Shown here piece after piece: positions 1 to 7,327 of a stretch of 64,000 nt of DNA (position 1 is its first letter; the number at the start of each line of letters is the position of its first letter). Below the pieces are notes generated by a model. That model was not told the DNA's origin, did no database searches, and saw nothing but the letters and a program-made list of their open reading frames with translations. Source of the DNA: Anaerobiospirillum sp. NML120449 (GTDB taxonomy: Bacteria > Pseudomonadota > Gammaproteobacteria > Enterobacterales > Succinivibrionaceae); contig NZ_JALKIL010000001.1 in assembly GCF_023051105.1 (NCBI RefSeq), positions 237,801 through 301,800 of the forward strand, in the 5' to 3' direction. The position numbers and the translations under genes were made by a program.

Positions 1-603
1 AAGACTGAAGATACTCCTAATGAACCTGACCATCCACATGTCCATTTTCTTATCAAATCTGTTAACAATCAGGCGCAGAGACTTAACATTAGAAAAAAAG
101 ACCTGAAATTTATGAGAGAGCGTTTTGCGGCATTAGCAATGCTTAACGGCATATCAATGAATGCAACGGACCGCGCTGTAAGAGGTGTAGCGAGGTCAAA
201 TACTTCTATTGAAAAACACTATATAAACTTAAAGGCCAAAACAGTAAAAGAGGAGCCTGTGTGGACAAATGGTCAACTTGCTGCGAGAGCAAGGATTAAA
301 CAATCAGCAGACTCTGCAACCAGAGAGATGATTGAAATAGACGACCCCTCCATAAACAGCCTGGCTAAAGGGCTCCAAGAGCATTTCTCTACATTCTCGA
401 ACGAACTCCCGGACGAGATAAGTACAGGAGAATTTTATAAAAGCTTTATTGCAATGAAAAAGAAAGCAGCAAAGGAGAGCAAAAACATGAGGGAAAATAC
501 AGAGATTAGAAATAAAGAAAGTGCTCAATCTCAGGCTCAAAAATGGGCAATCGAGCGTCGAAAGAAAGAATTATCCCGCAGGGAAAAAGAAAGGCTGAGA
601 TAA
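1..603 (+). CDS. Relaxase (MobA/VirD2-like), C-terminal part, cut by window edge
   Basis: This frame is open from base 1, so the gene begins outside the window and only its last 200 codons are seen. Near its start it encodes NEPDHPHVHFLI, the histidine motif of HUH-type relaxases, which nick the transfer origin and stay bound to the 5' end of the transferred strand. The motif and the following stretch match the complete relaxase at 33060-34193 (for example MRERFAALA against MRERYAAIA), so the two are homologous. After the catalytic part comes a long basic, helix-rich tail ending in REKERLR. A charged C-terminus of this kind is common in type IV secretion substrates. Codon use is AT-rich, unlike the second relaxase, so this is not a recent copy. 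Confidence 0.8.
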   Translation, partial: KTEDTPNEPDHPHVHFLIKSVNNQAQRLNIRKKDLKFMRERFAALAMLNGISMNATDRAVRGVARSNTSIEKHYINLKAKTVKEEPVWTNGQLAARARIKQSADSATREMIEIDDPSINSLAKGLQEHFSTFSNELPDEISTGEFYKSFIAMKKKAAKESKNMRENTEIRNKESAQSQAQKWAIERRKKELSRREKERLR

Positions 604-699
604 GCGTTCTCCCCTGATCATGGCATGACAGCCGTACCAGCCCACAAAGTAATTCTTTTCCCGCCAGCTTAAAGCTACGACTGCTGCGGGAACCCTCCT

Positions 700-905
700 G
701 TCAGCACCAGCAGCACCATCCACCTTATACTTTTAGACAGGCAAGCTTAGTCAACAGCAGCCTTAAATTAATGAAGGCTCATCTTAGGGCCAACGGGTAA
801 GAGGTGTACTGTAACTGACCAGCTTCGTGTCTTCCCGTGTCAGGATGTCAGTTCCACCAGAAAAAGAAAGCCCTGTACTCGGTTAAGAGCACAGGGCTTT
901 CTTGT
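700..905 (+). repeat. Dispersed repeat, copy A
   Basis: This copy shares long matching blocks with copy B (about 1182-1375), including 'caggcaagctta', 'cttagggccaacggg' and 'actgaccagcttcgtgtct'. It ends in a hairpin, aaagccctgt ... acagggcttt. Part of the same sequence appears in inverse orientation near 37095-37200 and 39015-39105. Confidence 0.75.
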
Positions 906-1043
906 AGCGGCCATTTCTTGCCGGGCCAAGGTAGAGTTCTTTATGTTCTGAACTCTGGATAGCGCGAGCGATTATCTCCATCAGTACAGCGTAATAATTC
1001 TGGGTATCATTTTATTGCTCATATTAACCCCCTGGGATATAAT

Positions 1044-1075
1044 AATGGGACAAGGGCATTGCCCTATTATTTTTG
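1044..1075 (+). terminator. Probable rho-independent terminator
   Basis: A short GC stem, agggc-att-gccct, is followed by 'attatttttgtt'. It lies between the two dispersed repeats and downstream of the truncated relaxase. Confidence 0.4.
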
Positions 1076-1103
1076 TTATGTGGCAGGCTAGGGCCTGCAG
1101 TTG

Positions 1104-1142
1104 AAACCCTACTTGAGGTTACACTCAGTAGGGTATTTTTTT
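1104..1142 (+). terminator. Rho-independent terminator
   Basis: An inverted repeat, accctact ... agtagggt, with a 13-base loop is followed directly by a run of T. It could end transcription arriving from the relaxase side. Confidence 0.65.
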
Positions 1143-1175
1143 ATGCCTATAATATCAACTTAATAAATCTGCAGC

Positions 1176-1375
1176 AGCACACCCTCCTTATGCTTTTAGC
1201 CAGGCAAGCTTAATCAACAGTAGCCTTAACTTAACGAAGGGCTCCTCTTAGGGCCAACGGGAAAGAGGTGTATTGTAACTGACCAGCTTCGTGTCTTACC
1301 AGTGTCAGGATGCCAGTTCCACCAGAAAAATAAAGCCCTGCACTCGGTTAAGAGCACAGAGCTTCCTTGTAGCGG
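1176..1375 (+). repeat. Dispersed repeat, copy B
   Basis: Copy B matches copy A over most of its length. Read in reverse complement, its first 100 bases match 37095-37200 (blocks such as 'ctccttatgcttttagccagg' region and 'cttagggccaacggga'). The element between about 1.2 kb and 37.2 kb is therefore bracketed by inverted copies. Confidence 0.75.
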
Positions 1376-1388
1376 CAGCGGGCAGGCC

Positions 1389-1994
1389 TTAGAACGGTAT
1401 GTCTTTTTCGTCAAATGACAGACTGGCCTTAGGTGTAGAAGTGTCCTTACTTATATTATTATCGATCAGGTTATCCATCCAATCCAGCCATGTAGCGTGA
1501 GCATCAGTAAGTGGCTTCGTTGGTTCATTATTTTCATTACTTACATTATTAGCTGGCTGTGTTTCCAGCTCTTTAAATTGATCCTCAGGAAGTACGTCCC
1601 GCTCAGGATTATAATTGCTTTTCAGAGCCTCAAGAGCCCTATGTCTGTTGAAGAGATTGCCTTTGTAATAGTACTGAGGGTTGACGGTGAGCTTCTTGCC
1701 ATCCTTTATCACCACACCGTGCTTGATAAGCCTTTTAAGGGATTTAGAGAGTTTTGGCTGTTTAATACCAACTAATTCAGCGAGCTGCTGCTTAGTCATT
1801 TGAGGGACTTCGTTGCCGTAGTCCATGATATTGGTAAGCTTTGTTAACACACAGATATCAGTCTTTGTGATATCAGGAGTCTCAAGTAAGGCATCTAAAG
1901 AATCATAAAAAACATAACAGAATGACTCATAAGGTTGTAAGTTGTTTTTGAACATGTTGCTGTAGTCCATAATCTGAGTAATAGTGTCTACCAC
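1389..1994 (-). CDS. RepL-like winged-helix replication/regulatory protein
   Basis: This 201-residue protein has a central winged-helix segment: MTKQQLAELVGIKQPKLSKS forms the helix-turn-helix and is followed by LKRLIKHGVVIKDGKKLTV and NPQYYYKGN. The order 'recognise, lock, NPxYxxKGN' is typical of plasmid RepL-type initiators and related regulators, so a role in replication control of the element is likely. The tail after residue 120 is polar and Asn/Glu-rich, probably disordered. The start is a GTG at 1994; the frame is closed by a TAG about 36 bases upstream. The N-terminal 21 codons are a duplicate of an internal segment. It stands alone, separated from the ardC operon by two terminators. 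It could instead be only a transcription factor. Confidence 0.55.
   Translation of the reverse strand: MVDTITQIMDYSNMFKNNLQPYESFCYVFYDSLDALLETPDITKTDICVLTKLTNIMDYGNEVPQMTKQQLAELVGIKQPKLSKSLKRLIKHGVVIKDGKKLTVNPQYYYKGNLFNRHRALEALKSNYNPERDVLPEDQFKELETQPANNVSNENNEPTKPLTDAHATWLDWMDNLIDNNISKDTSTPKASLSFDEKDIPF
1812..1874 (-). repeat. Internal 63-bp duplication, copy 1, with 21-bp dyad
   Basis: These 63 bases inside the rep-like gene match 1956-2018 at the same length, which equals 21 codons. They end in a dyad, GATATCA-N7-TGATATC, at 1854-1874, which looks like a DNA-binding site. Confidence 0.7.
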
Positions 1995-2018
1995 AAAGAA
2001 ATCAGTCTTTGTGATATC
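1956..2018 (-). repeat. 63-bp duplication, copy 2, spanning the rep-like start codon
   Basis: The second copy covers the start codon of the rep-like gene and its immediate upstream region. Its dyad (ATCA-N7-TGATATC, 2001-2018) lies just upstream of the GTG start, where a self-regulating repressor or initiator could bind. Confidence 0.65.
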
Positions 2019-2077
2019 CGAGGTGGGCTAAAATAATTGTTAATGTGTTATAATAAAGCCACTATATTTCATAGAAT

Positions 2078-2107
2078 AAAAAGGTCCCACGGGAGGGGCC
2101 TTTTTTA
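2078..2107. terminator. Bidirectional terminator
   Basis: The stem aaaaggtccc/ggggcctttt has an A run on one side and a T run on the other. It separates the rep-like gene from the end of the ardC operon. Confidence 0.6.
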
Positions 2108-2142
2108 TTGGCTTTTTATGGAAAGGTATTTATTAGGATTTT

Positions 2143-2178
2143 AAAAAAGCCCTGGCTAATTGAGTCAGGGCTTTTTTA
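2143..2178. terminator. Bidirectional terminator after ardC
   Basis: The strong inverted repeat aaaaaagccctg ... cagggctttttt lies 34 bases beyond the ardC stop codon, read on the minus strand. Confidence 0.75.
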
Positions 2179-2211
2179 TTTATTAATGAGAAACCAAGGT
2201 AAATACAGAAA

Positions 2212-3174
2212 CTATCTTGTCAATTCCTTAGGCTTTGCACGAGTGCGTGTTGATTTATCTGGTGCGGTATTTTCAGGAGCAGTTGCTCTCTCTTGCTTCT
2301 CTTTTGCATTAGAGCCTAAAGTACGTTCTTCCTTTTGAACCAAATCAGAAGCTCTTGCAAGAGTCTCGCTTTTGATCCCCGCAGTTGCGGCATCCTCCCT
2401 GTTTGGTACTCGCTCTTCCTTAACTTTATCTTTAATAGGCTCGTGCTTAACATCTTTAACTGGGTCGAACTGCATTTGATACTTAAACTCTTTAAATGCA
2501 TCATTGCTGATAAACACAGCCTCCCTTTGTCCCTCAGGAGTCTTCAGGAGATCGAGCCATTCTTTAGCAAATTGCTTATTTGCCTCAGAAATCTTACCTA
2601 TAGAGGAGTCACCAATGCGTGACATGGTCATCTGATCGCCAATCTCTTTGATTAAAGCAACTCGAGACTCATGACTAAGCTTAGAATATTCATTCTTCGC
2701 GAACTCTCTTGGATTTGAGGCCTCATGGTCGGCCTTTGCAGAAGCGAACTGGCTTTGCCTGTCTGCGAAGGGCATATCATTCTTTTCAATTGGAGGAAGA
2801 TTCAGGCCTTTAAACTGATTGGCATTAAAGACATTAAAATACTTGAATGTCAGTCTGCTCGATCCATCTCTATCCAGAATAAGCAGCTTTGTTGCTTTTT
2901 CTCCTTTCATTACAGTGCCACCAAGCTCTTTACCCTCATTGAAGGTAAGCCAGCGAGGATCATCATAACCTTTCTCTCCGGACACCATTTTCAACATAAC
3001 ATTGTTACTTCCACCATAGGGGTAACCAGTTTTTGGGTTAAATGGCTCTTCCATACTGTTTTTGGAGAATGGCAGGTTATCGTTTTCGATAGCGTAACTG
3101 AGTTTTTTTGCAAACTCCGCAATAGCTTCCTGAGTTTTGTTTTCCTGAGTTGTTTCTAAATTAGTATCGCTCAT
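2212..3174 (-). CDS. ardC: ArdC-type antirestriction / ssDNA-binding protein
   Basis: The first 130 residues show the ArdC N-terminal domain: FNPKTGYPYGGSN, then DPRWLTFNEGKELGGTVMKGEKA, then FKYFNVFNANQFKGL. ArdC proteins bind single-stranded DNA and shield entering plasmid DNA from restriction; the IncW plasmid version is reported to travel with the DNA. The zinc-peptidase half of full ArdC/TraC-type proteins is not recognisable. In its place is a long charged region rich in Lys, Glu and Ala ending in RTRAKPKELTR, a basic tail like other predicted transfer substrates here. I chose ATG 3174 because of AGGAG ten bases upstream; a longer start at 3201 lacks one. It is the second gene of an operon after the gene ending at 3192. 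Confidence 0.75.
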   Translation of the reverse strand: MSDTNLETTQENKTQEAIAEFAKKLSYAIENDNLPFSKNSMEEPFNPKTGYPYGGSNNVMLKMVSGEKGYDDPRWLTFNEGKELGGTVMKGEKATKLLILDRDGSSRLTFKYFNVFNANQFKGLNLPPIEKNDMPFADRQSQFASAKADHEASNPREFAKNEYSKLSHESRVALIKEIGDQMTMSRIGDSSIGKISEANKQFAKEWLDLLKTPEGQREAVFISNDAFKEFKYQMQFDPVKDVKHEPIKDKVKEERVPNREDAATAGIKSETLARASDLVQKEERTLGSNAKEKQERATAPENTAPDKSTRTRAKPKELTR

Positions 3175-3191
3175 ACTTAGTTTCTCCTGAG

Positions 3192-3458
3192 TTAAGAGCA
3201 AATATTGTCAACTGCATAGGCAATTTCCTGAGCTCTCTGATTAAGCTCCCAGTCGGCAAGACACTCCTCCTTGTACTGATCAGGATAGATATCGAAATCG
3301 GAGAAGAGCTTTTCATACTGCTCGCCTTCAACCTTTACTCCCACAAATGCTTCTTCATCCTTATCCATCCTCAATCTTGCACTTTCAGCAAGAATCATGA
3401 TGCTTGTCTGCTGGATTACAGCTTCCTGCATAGGGGTGTATTCTCTTTTAATTGGCAT
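3192..3458 (-). CDS. Small hypothetical protein, ardC operon
   Basis: An 88-residue acidic protein beginning MPIKREYTPMQEAVIQ and probably all helical. I do not recognise a family. Its stop codon lies 17 bases before the ardC start, so the two are likely translated from one message, and the shared position suggests a role in establishment of the element. There is no signal peptide or membrane segment. The terminator at 3483-3516 separates it from the upstream helicase gene, so its promoter should lie in 3459-3490. Confidence 0.55.
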   Translation of the reverse strand: MPIKREYTPMQEAVIQQTSIMILAESARLRMDKDEEAFVGVKVEGEQYEKLFSDFDIYPDQYKEECLADWELNQRAQEIAYAVDNICS

Positions 3459-3482
3459 GTGTACCTCACTAATGACTAGATT

Positions 3483-3516
3483 AAAAAACGCAGCCTAAAT
3501 GGTTCTGTCAGGCTGC
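3483..3516 (-). terminator. Terminator of the DnaB-like gene
   Basis: On the minus strand the stem gcagcct ... aggctgc is followed by gttttttaa. It lies 17 bases beyond the helicase stop codon. Confidence 0.7.
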
Positions 3517-3533
3517 ACAACGTGTTAAAAGTG

Positions 3534-4946
3534 TCAGCTATTATCCACAAACTGATAGTACTGACCGACATATCCGAGTATAAGTGTTGCTCCTGCAGGT
3601 CCAGATCTATTTTTCTCTACAATTACCTGAACCTGATTAGAGTCATTGCTCTCTTTATGCAATAAAAGCATAACATCTGAGGCTCTGTGAATACCTGTAG
3701 AGCCAGCTATATTTTGTGCTGTTGGTGTGGTATTACGCCTGTCGACTGACAAGCCAACCTGAGAAAGAATAAGAATTGGAACATCATATTCTCTCGCAAT
3801 ATTCTTTAATGCATAGCAGACATCATTATAGATTTTAGGGAGATTCTCAAAATCATTCGGTTCTGATGTCATTCTCATTAACTGTACATAATCAATTATT
3901 ACCAGAGATGGGGGGGCTCCAGTAGTAGAAATTGAGTTGCGGACATACCTCCTTATATCATTAGGCGTGGTTATGGCCTTTTTAGGAGTTATGACATTGA
4001 GAAGACTATAGTTTTCAGAAGAGTCAGAGGCATTCTCAGGCTTACGTTCGTATGACTTAATTCTTTGAATTGCCTTAGCCCAATTAGAGGAAGACACAGA
4101 TGACATGTCTCTTCGCTGTATAAGCCGGTAATCAATCTGACCAACAGAGCTGATTAGACGATAGAACACCTCGTCCATGCTTAACTCAAGGCTGACAAAA
4201 AGGACCTCGCCTTTATTTTCAGGTTTGGCCATATTGTGATCAGCAATGTTTAATGCAAAGGCAGTCTTTCCAACACCTGGTCTGGCAGCCAGAGTGTTGA
4301 GTGTCCCTGGTACAAAAGCAATGTAGTCATCAAGCTTTTTGAAACCTGTAGGAATCAGCCTTGGAGCTTCTACCTCCTGTAGTCTTCTAAGAGAGTCTAC
4401 CAGCTCAATTACACCACCTGATTCAAGTGGGGTTTCAGAATTGCTTGTTTTGATAGCCTCCAACCTGTCTTCAGTCTGCTGAATAACTTCATCTAGATTG
4501 CGTCCATTAAGTTCAATAGTATCGTGTCGGAGTGATTCTGAAGATTGGATTAGGTTTCGTCTTAAAGATAGCTTTTTAATGCTTTTAGCAATCTCAATTA
4601 CAGCAGATTCAGGAAAAATTTGACATATCAGGATAGATGAAAGAAATGAATTGTTAGAAAACAACTTTGCTGGGTGTTTTTCTGTAATAAACATTTGGAA
4701 CGTCGTCGTGTTAAGTTGTTCTACCCCCGTAGACTCTGCAAAGTTATTTATCTCCTCAAAAAATAAACCTGCCTTTTCTCCAGCAAAGTCATCTTTATTT
4801 AGATTCAACTTTAAATAGTCGGCGTTATTAAGTAACGAAGGTGAGTTAAGAACATTGCAGAGAAACGTTTTCTCTGCCTCTATATTTACAAGAGTGGCAG
4901 ATACGTTGACATTAGCGGAATTCTGCTTGTTGTGAAATAGAAACAT
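3534..4946 (-). CDS. DnaB-like replicative helicase
   Basis: This 470-residue protein has the two-part layout of DnaB. An N-terminal helical domain begins near residue 22 (IEAEKTFLCNVLNSPSLL) and a RecA-like ATPase domain covers roughly residues 190-465. The Walker A motif is ARPGVGKTAF, Walker B is SLVIIDYVQLM, and the sensor-like strand is VPILILSQVG. PTGFKKLDDYIAFVPGTLNTL is the usual entry to the DnaB C-terminal domain. It would unwind element DNA during replication or plasmid-like maintenance. The N-terminal part is divergent from chromosomal DnaB, as expected for an element-borne copy. The gene is divergent from the virB operon and ends in its own terminator. Confidence 0.85.
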   Translation of the reverse strand: MFLFHNKQNSANVNVSATLVNIEAEKTFLCNVLNSPSLLNNADYLKLNLNKDDFAGEKAGLFFEEINNFAESTGVEQLNTTTFQMFITEKHPAKLFSNNSFLSSILICQIFPESAVIEIAKSIKKLSLRRNLIQSSESLRHDTIELNGRNLDEVIQQTEDRLEAIKTSNSETPLESGGVIELVDSLRRLQEVEAPRLIPTGFKKLDDYIAFVPGTLNTLAARPGVGKTAFALNIADHNMAKPENKGEVLFVSLELSMDEVFYRLISSVGQIDYRLIQRRDMSSVSSSNWAKAIQRIKSYERKPENASDSSENYSLLNVITPKKAITTPNDIRRYVRNSISTTGAPPSLVIIDYVQLMRMTSEPNDFENLPKIYNDVCYALKNIAREYDVPILILSQVGLSVDRRNTTPTAQNIAGSTGIHRASDVMLLLHKESNDSNQVQVIVEKNRSGPAGATLILGYVGQYYQFVDNS

Positions 4947-5383
4947 GGCTATATCTCATAGAAACTATGGTTAATGATCGGATGAATCAAAGTGGTGGAC
5001 GGGGCTACTTTGGATTCATGTTGATGGCGTGGGCATCTGTGGAATTGCACTTGTGGCGAGGCCGCATCATGAACAGCTCGCGTAAGCTGCATAAGTGCTG
5101 CTCGCTAATCAGTGATTGGCAGACGGGAAAGAGCGTAAGGTTAACTGCTGGGCTGCAGTAGAAGAGGTTCTTAAAGGTGGGGGGAACTTCGATCGGGCAG
5201 TCATATTTCATAGATTAGACCTGTGAGGACATAGGGCCTGCGAAAAGCGATACGTATCTGTTGCGTAAGGCTTTAGTAATTTATACGTATAAAACGGGAA
5301 CCAAATTGGTAGCGACAGCATAAGTTGACTATTCGTGATTCTTGATCAAAGCACTCTGCTGCGGCAGGCTGTATCCATTATTT
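4947..5383. promoter_or_regulatory. Divergent control region between helicase and virB operon
   Basis: About 430 bases separate the minus-strand helicase from virB1. Promoters for both directions should lie here. A short dyad-like stretch, gcgaaaagcgatacgtatc (5238-5257), is followed by ttgcgtaaggc and a second tatacgtataaaa. A 64-codon plus frame and a 68-codon minus frame are open but lack convincing ribosome sites and family features. The transfer origin could also be here; I cannot identify it. Confidence 0.35.
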
Positions 5384-6076
5384 ATGCATAAACCTTTGAT
5401 GCGAATTGGATTTTCTAAATGTGAACCGGCTCAGAGCTCTTGCTCCCATAAGTCACTGCGCCGCATATTTATAGGGTTTATGCTTCTGATTGTGTGGGTA
5501 CTAATCTCAGATACAAATGCTAGAGAGATTGGACGAAGTGAATTTGAGCAGCTTGCCAGCAAGTGTGCACCAGAGATAGCGCCCGACACTATGGCATCTG
5601 TCATTGAAATTGAGAGCGGTTTTAGACCATATGCCATTGCTGTAGTAAATGGTCCGTCTTTTTACCCGGAAACATATGAAGAGGCCCTGTTAAAGATCAA
5701 CGAGATTGCAACGCAGAATGTATCTTTCTCCGTTGGCCTTGGGCAGATCAATAACAGGAACTTTGAAAGGATGGGAGTAACACCTGAGCAGATGCTTGAC
5801 CCGTGCTTCAACATTAAAGCCTCTGCTCAAGTGCTGGGGGAATGCTACAGACGTGCGATAAAAGAGCATGACAGTCAGTCAGACAGTCTGAAAGCAGCTC
5901 TTTCCTGTTATTACTCAGGAAATTTCATAACAGGGATTAAAGAAGGGTATGTGGATAAGGTGGTTAGAAAAGGAAAGGAGAGAGTACCTTCGATCAAAAT
6001 AATTCAAGATTTTAATGATAAGCCACAGAGGCCTCTGCTGGAGCAAGCCAGCCAGCCCTCTGGTTTGATTTTGTAG
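5384..6076 (+). CDS. virB1: VirB1-like lytic transglycosylase
   Basis: The protein carries the SLT fold used by T4SS to open peptidoglycan. A basic-hydrophobic signal segment (RRIFIGFMLLIVWVLISDTNA) precedes the mature enzyme. The catalytic Glu is in VIEIESGFRPYAIA, followed by FSVGLGQINNRNF and LSCYYSGNF, the conserved lysozyme-like motifs. Length (about 230 residues) fits the family. The start is uncertain: the frame begins at a TTG at 5342, and ATG codons at 5384 and 5399 are also possible. None has a strong ribosome site. It opens the virB gene cluster, and virB2 follows after 170 bases. Confidence 0.85.
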   Translation: MHKPLMRIGFSKCEPAQSSCSHKSLRRIFIGFMLLIVWVLISDTNAREIGRSEFEQLASKCAPEIAPDTMASVIEIESGFRPYAIAVVNGPSFYPETYEEALLKINEIATQNVSFSVGLGQINNRNFERMGVTPEQMLDPCFNIKASAQVLGECYRRAIKEHDSQSDSLKAALSCYYSGNFITGIKEGYVDKVVRKGKERVPSIKIIQDFNDKPQRPLLEQASQPSGLIL

Positions 6077-6082
6077 AATTTT

Positions 6083-6275
6083 TTATACGCAAAACCTGCA
6101 TATACATAAGTGTTCGTTGTATGAGAAACTCACATATAGTTGTAGTTCTCCGCATAAATCATAGTGTTCAGGTAGTACGTCTAAGATATTCAATCATTAC
6201 AGACAACATACGCAAATACGAATCGAACTCATTTTTCAGGAGATTTGAGATGATACGCAATTTATACGCAAAAAA
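6083..6275 (+). promoter_or_regulatory. Repeated ATACGCAA motif around the virB2 start
   Basis: The word ATACGCAA occurs at about 6085, 6209, 6253 and 6264, all within 190 bases around the virB2 leader and first codons. The spacing is irregular. This could be an operator cluster or an RNA signal for high pilin expression; it could also be chance in an AT-rich leader. Confidence 0.35.
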
Positions 6276-6540
6276 TTCACTTTTAGTTATTGGTGCATTA
6301 CTGTCCTCACCGGCTGCTTTTGCTGCTTCCGGAGGAAGCGGCGCTAATGTAGAAAGCATGTTTCAGCAAATTCTTGACATTCTTCAGGGTGTATCGGTTG
6401 TCGTAGTTACTGTAGCCGTAATCTGGGCTGGCTATAAGACCTTATTCAAGGGTGCAGGCCTTATGGAGGTTGCCGGTCCATTAATGGGTGCAATCCTCAT
6501 TGGCGCAGCTCCTTGGCTGGCTCAAATTCTTGTAGGGTAA
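6250..6540 (+). CDS. virB2: VirB2-like pilin
   Basis: A 96-residue precursor with a signal peptide ending SSPAAFAASGG and two hydrophobic helices: about residues 43-62 (GVSVVVVTVAVIWAGYKTLF) and 70-94 (VAGPLMGAILIGAAPWLAQIL). This is the standard shape of VirB2/TrbC major pilin, which is cleaved and assembled into the conjugative pilus. I chose ATG 6250 because aggaga lies just upstream; the frame remains open further upstream but that part is not protein-like. The virB3 start follows after one base, so translation is probably coupled. Confidence 0.9.
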   Translation: MIRNLYAKNSLLVIGALLSSPAAFAASGGSGANVESMFQQILDILQGVSVVVVTVAVIWAGYKTLFKGAGLMEVAGPLMGAILIGAAPWLAQILVG

Positions 6541-6541
6541 T

Positions 6542-6865
6542 ATGGTTCAGAAGACACCTTTATTTAAAGGAGCTACGCGCCCAGCCTGTGTATGGGGAAT
6601 ACCTATTAAACCCTTTCTTGGATGTTGCGGGGTATGCCTTCTTCTCGCATTCTGGATATACATGCCGCTGCTGCTCCTGGCGCCGCCTATTCTATTTGTG
6701 ATGAGGCAGATAGCCATAAATGACGATCAGAAGTTCAGACAGCTTTTCTTAAGCTTTCGTACCAACTTCCTTGGGAGTGGAAATAAGCTCCACTGGAAAG
6801 GTGTTTCATCCTTTGGTCCAAGTATTTACAGTGACCAGATTAAGAAAAAGCTATACAAGAAATAA
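6542..6865 (+). CDS. virB3: VirB3-like inner-membrane protein
   Basis: This 107-residue protein begins with the VirB3 entry pattern (PLFKGATRPACVWGIPIKPF), then one or two hydrophobic helices (GVCLLLAFWIYMPLLLLAPP). It closes with MRQIAINDDQKFRQLFL, the conserved VirB3/TrbD region. VirB3 works with VirB4 at the inner membrane during pilus assembly. The gene starts one base after virB2 ends. The C-terminus is rich in lysine. Confidence 0.9.
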   Translation: MVQKTPLFKGATRPACVWGIPIKPFLGCCGVCLLLAFWIYMPLLLLAPPILFVMRQIAINDDQKFRQLFLSFRTNFLGSGNKLHWKGVSSFGPSIYSDQIKKKLYKK

Positions 6866-6870
6866 TTTAT

Positions 6871-6894
6871 GCAGGTGCCTGTAAGGGCACCTGC
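6871..6894 (+). other. Perfect intercistronic hairpin after virB3
   Basis: A nine-base perfect stem, gcaggtgcc/ggcacctgc, encloses the loop tgtaag and has no T run. It sits six bases after virB3, so it is more likely an RNA processing or stability element, or a partial attenuator, than a full terminator. Confidence 0.6.
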
Positions 6895-7009
6895 TCATAT
6901 CACATAAAAGACCAGCATATTGCAGAGATTTTAGAATCTGCTCTTGACAAGTACCTTGAAAGAACCTGTCGCTGAAAGCTCACATTCAGGCAGGCCGGAG
7001 AGGAAGATT

Positions 7010-7303
7010 ATGACAGTTCCAGAAAAAACACCTGTCAAAGAAATCATGGACCGTTTAAAGGAGCAGTCTGAGAACAGCCCTTTGGTTTGCAGAAGTAAAG
7101 GGCACTCTAAGAGTATTACTGGCATACAACAACAGATAATCGACTCTATCGAAGCCAGAATTGCTCAACACTCGGCTAAATCTCGTGGAAATAAAGACTC
7201 GCCTGCTGCAATCATATCCTCCCGCCTGCAAAGGCAACTTGAGCAGGGGGCGATAGTTAAAAGAAGCATGAGTGCTAAGAGTAATGAATCGAGAGAAAGG
7301 TAG
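7010..7303 (+). CDS. Small basic protein with (S/T)xER tail, between virB3 and virB4
   Basis: A 97-residue, strongly basic, Ser/Lys/Arg-rich protein of unknown family. The start is ATG 7010, nine bases after gagaggaag; a longer TTG start at 6944 has no such site. It appears largely helical without membrane segments. The last residues are KSNESRER, matching the basic end seen in the larger cargo proteins at 13312, 19886, 21554 and 23345. Its place between virB3 and virB4 means it is co-transcribed with the core secretion genes. It could be a small substrate of the system or a chaperone-like accessory. Confidence 0.65.
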   Translation: MTVPEKTPVKEIMDRLKEQSENSPLVCRSKGHSKSITGIQQQIIDSIEARIAQHSAKSRGNKDSPAAIISSRLQRQLEQGAIVKRSMSAKSNESRER

Positions 7304-7327
7304 ATAAACTTGGTAGGAAATTAAAGA

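Larger units (their letters stand above)
604..1388. other. Intergenic repeat-rich region between relaxase end and rep gene
   Basis: No gene is supported in these 785 bases. The stretch holds two copies of a roughly 200-bp dispersed repeat in direct orientation, terminator-like hairpins between them, and one copy of a GC-rich 'tcccgccagc' motif that recurs before cargo genes elsewhere. Short frames on either strand run through repeats and lack good ribosome sites. Confidence 0.6.

Noticed and set aside
4967..5211. Small genes in the helicase-virB1 divergent region
   Set aside because: Frames of 64 and 68 codons lack ribosome sites and protein-like composition; the region is better explained as control DNA.
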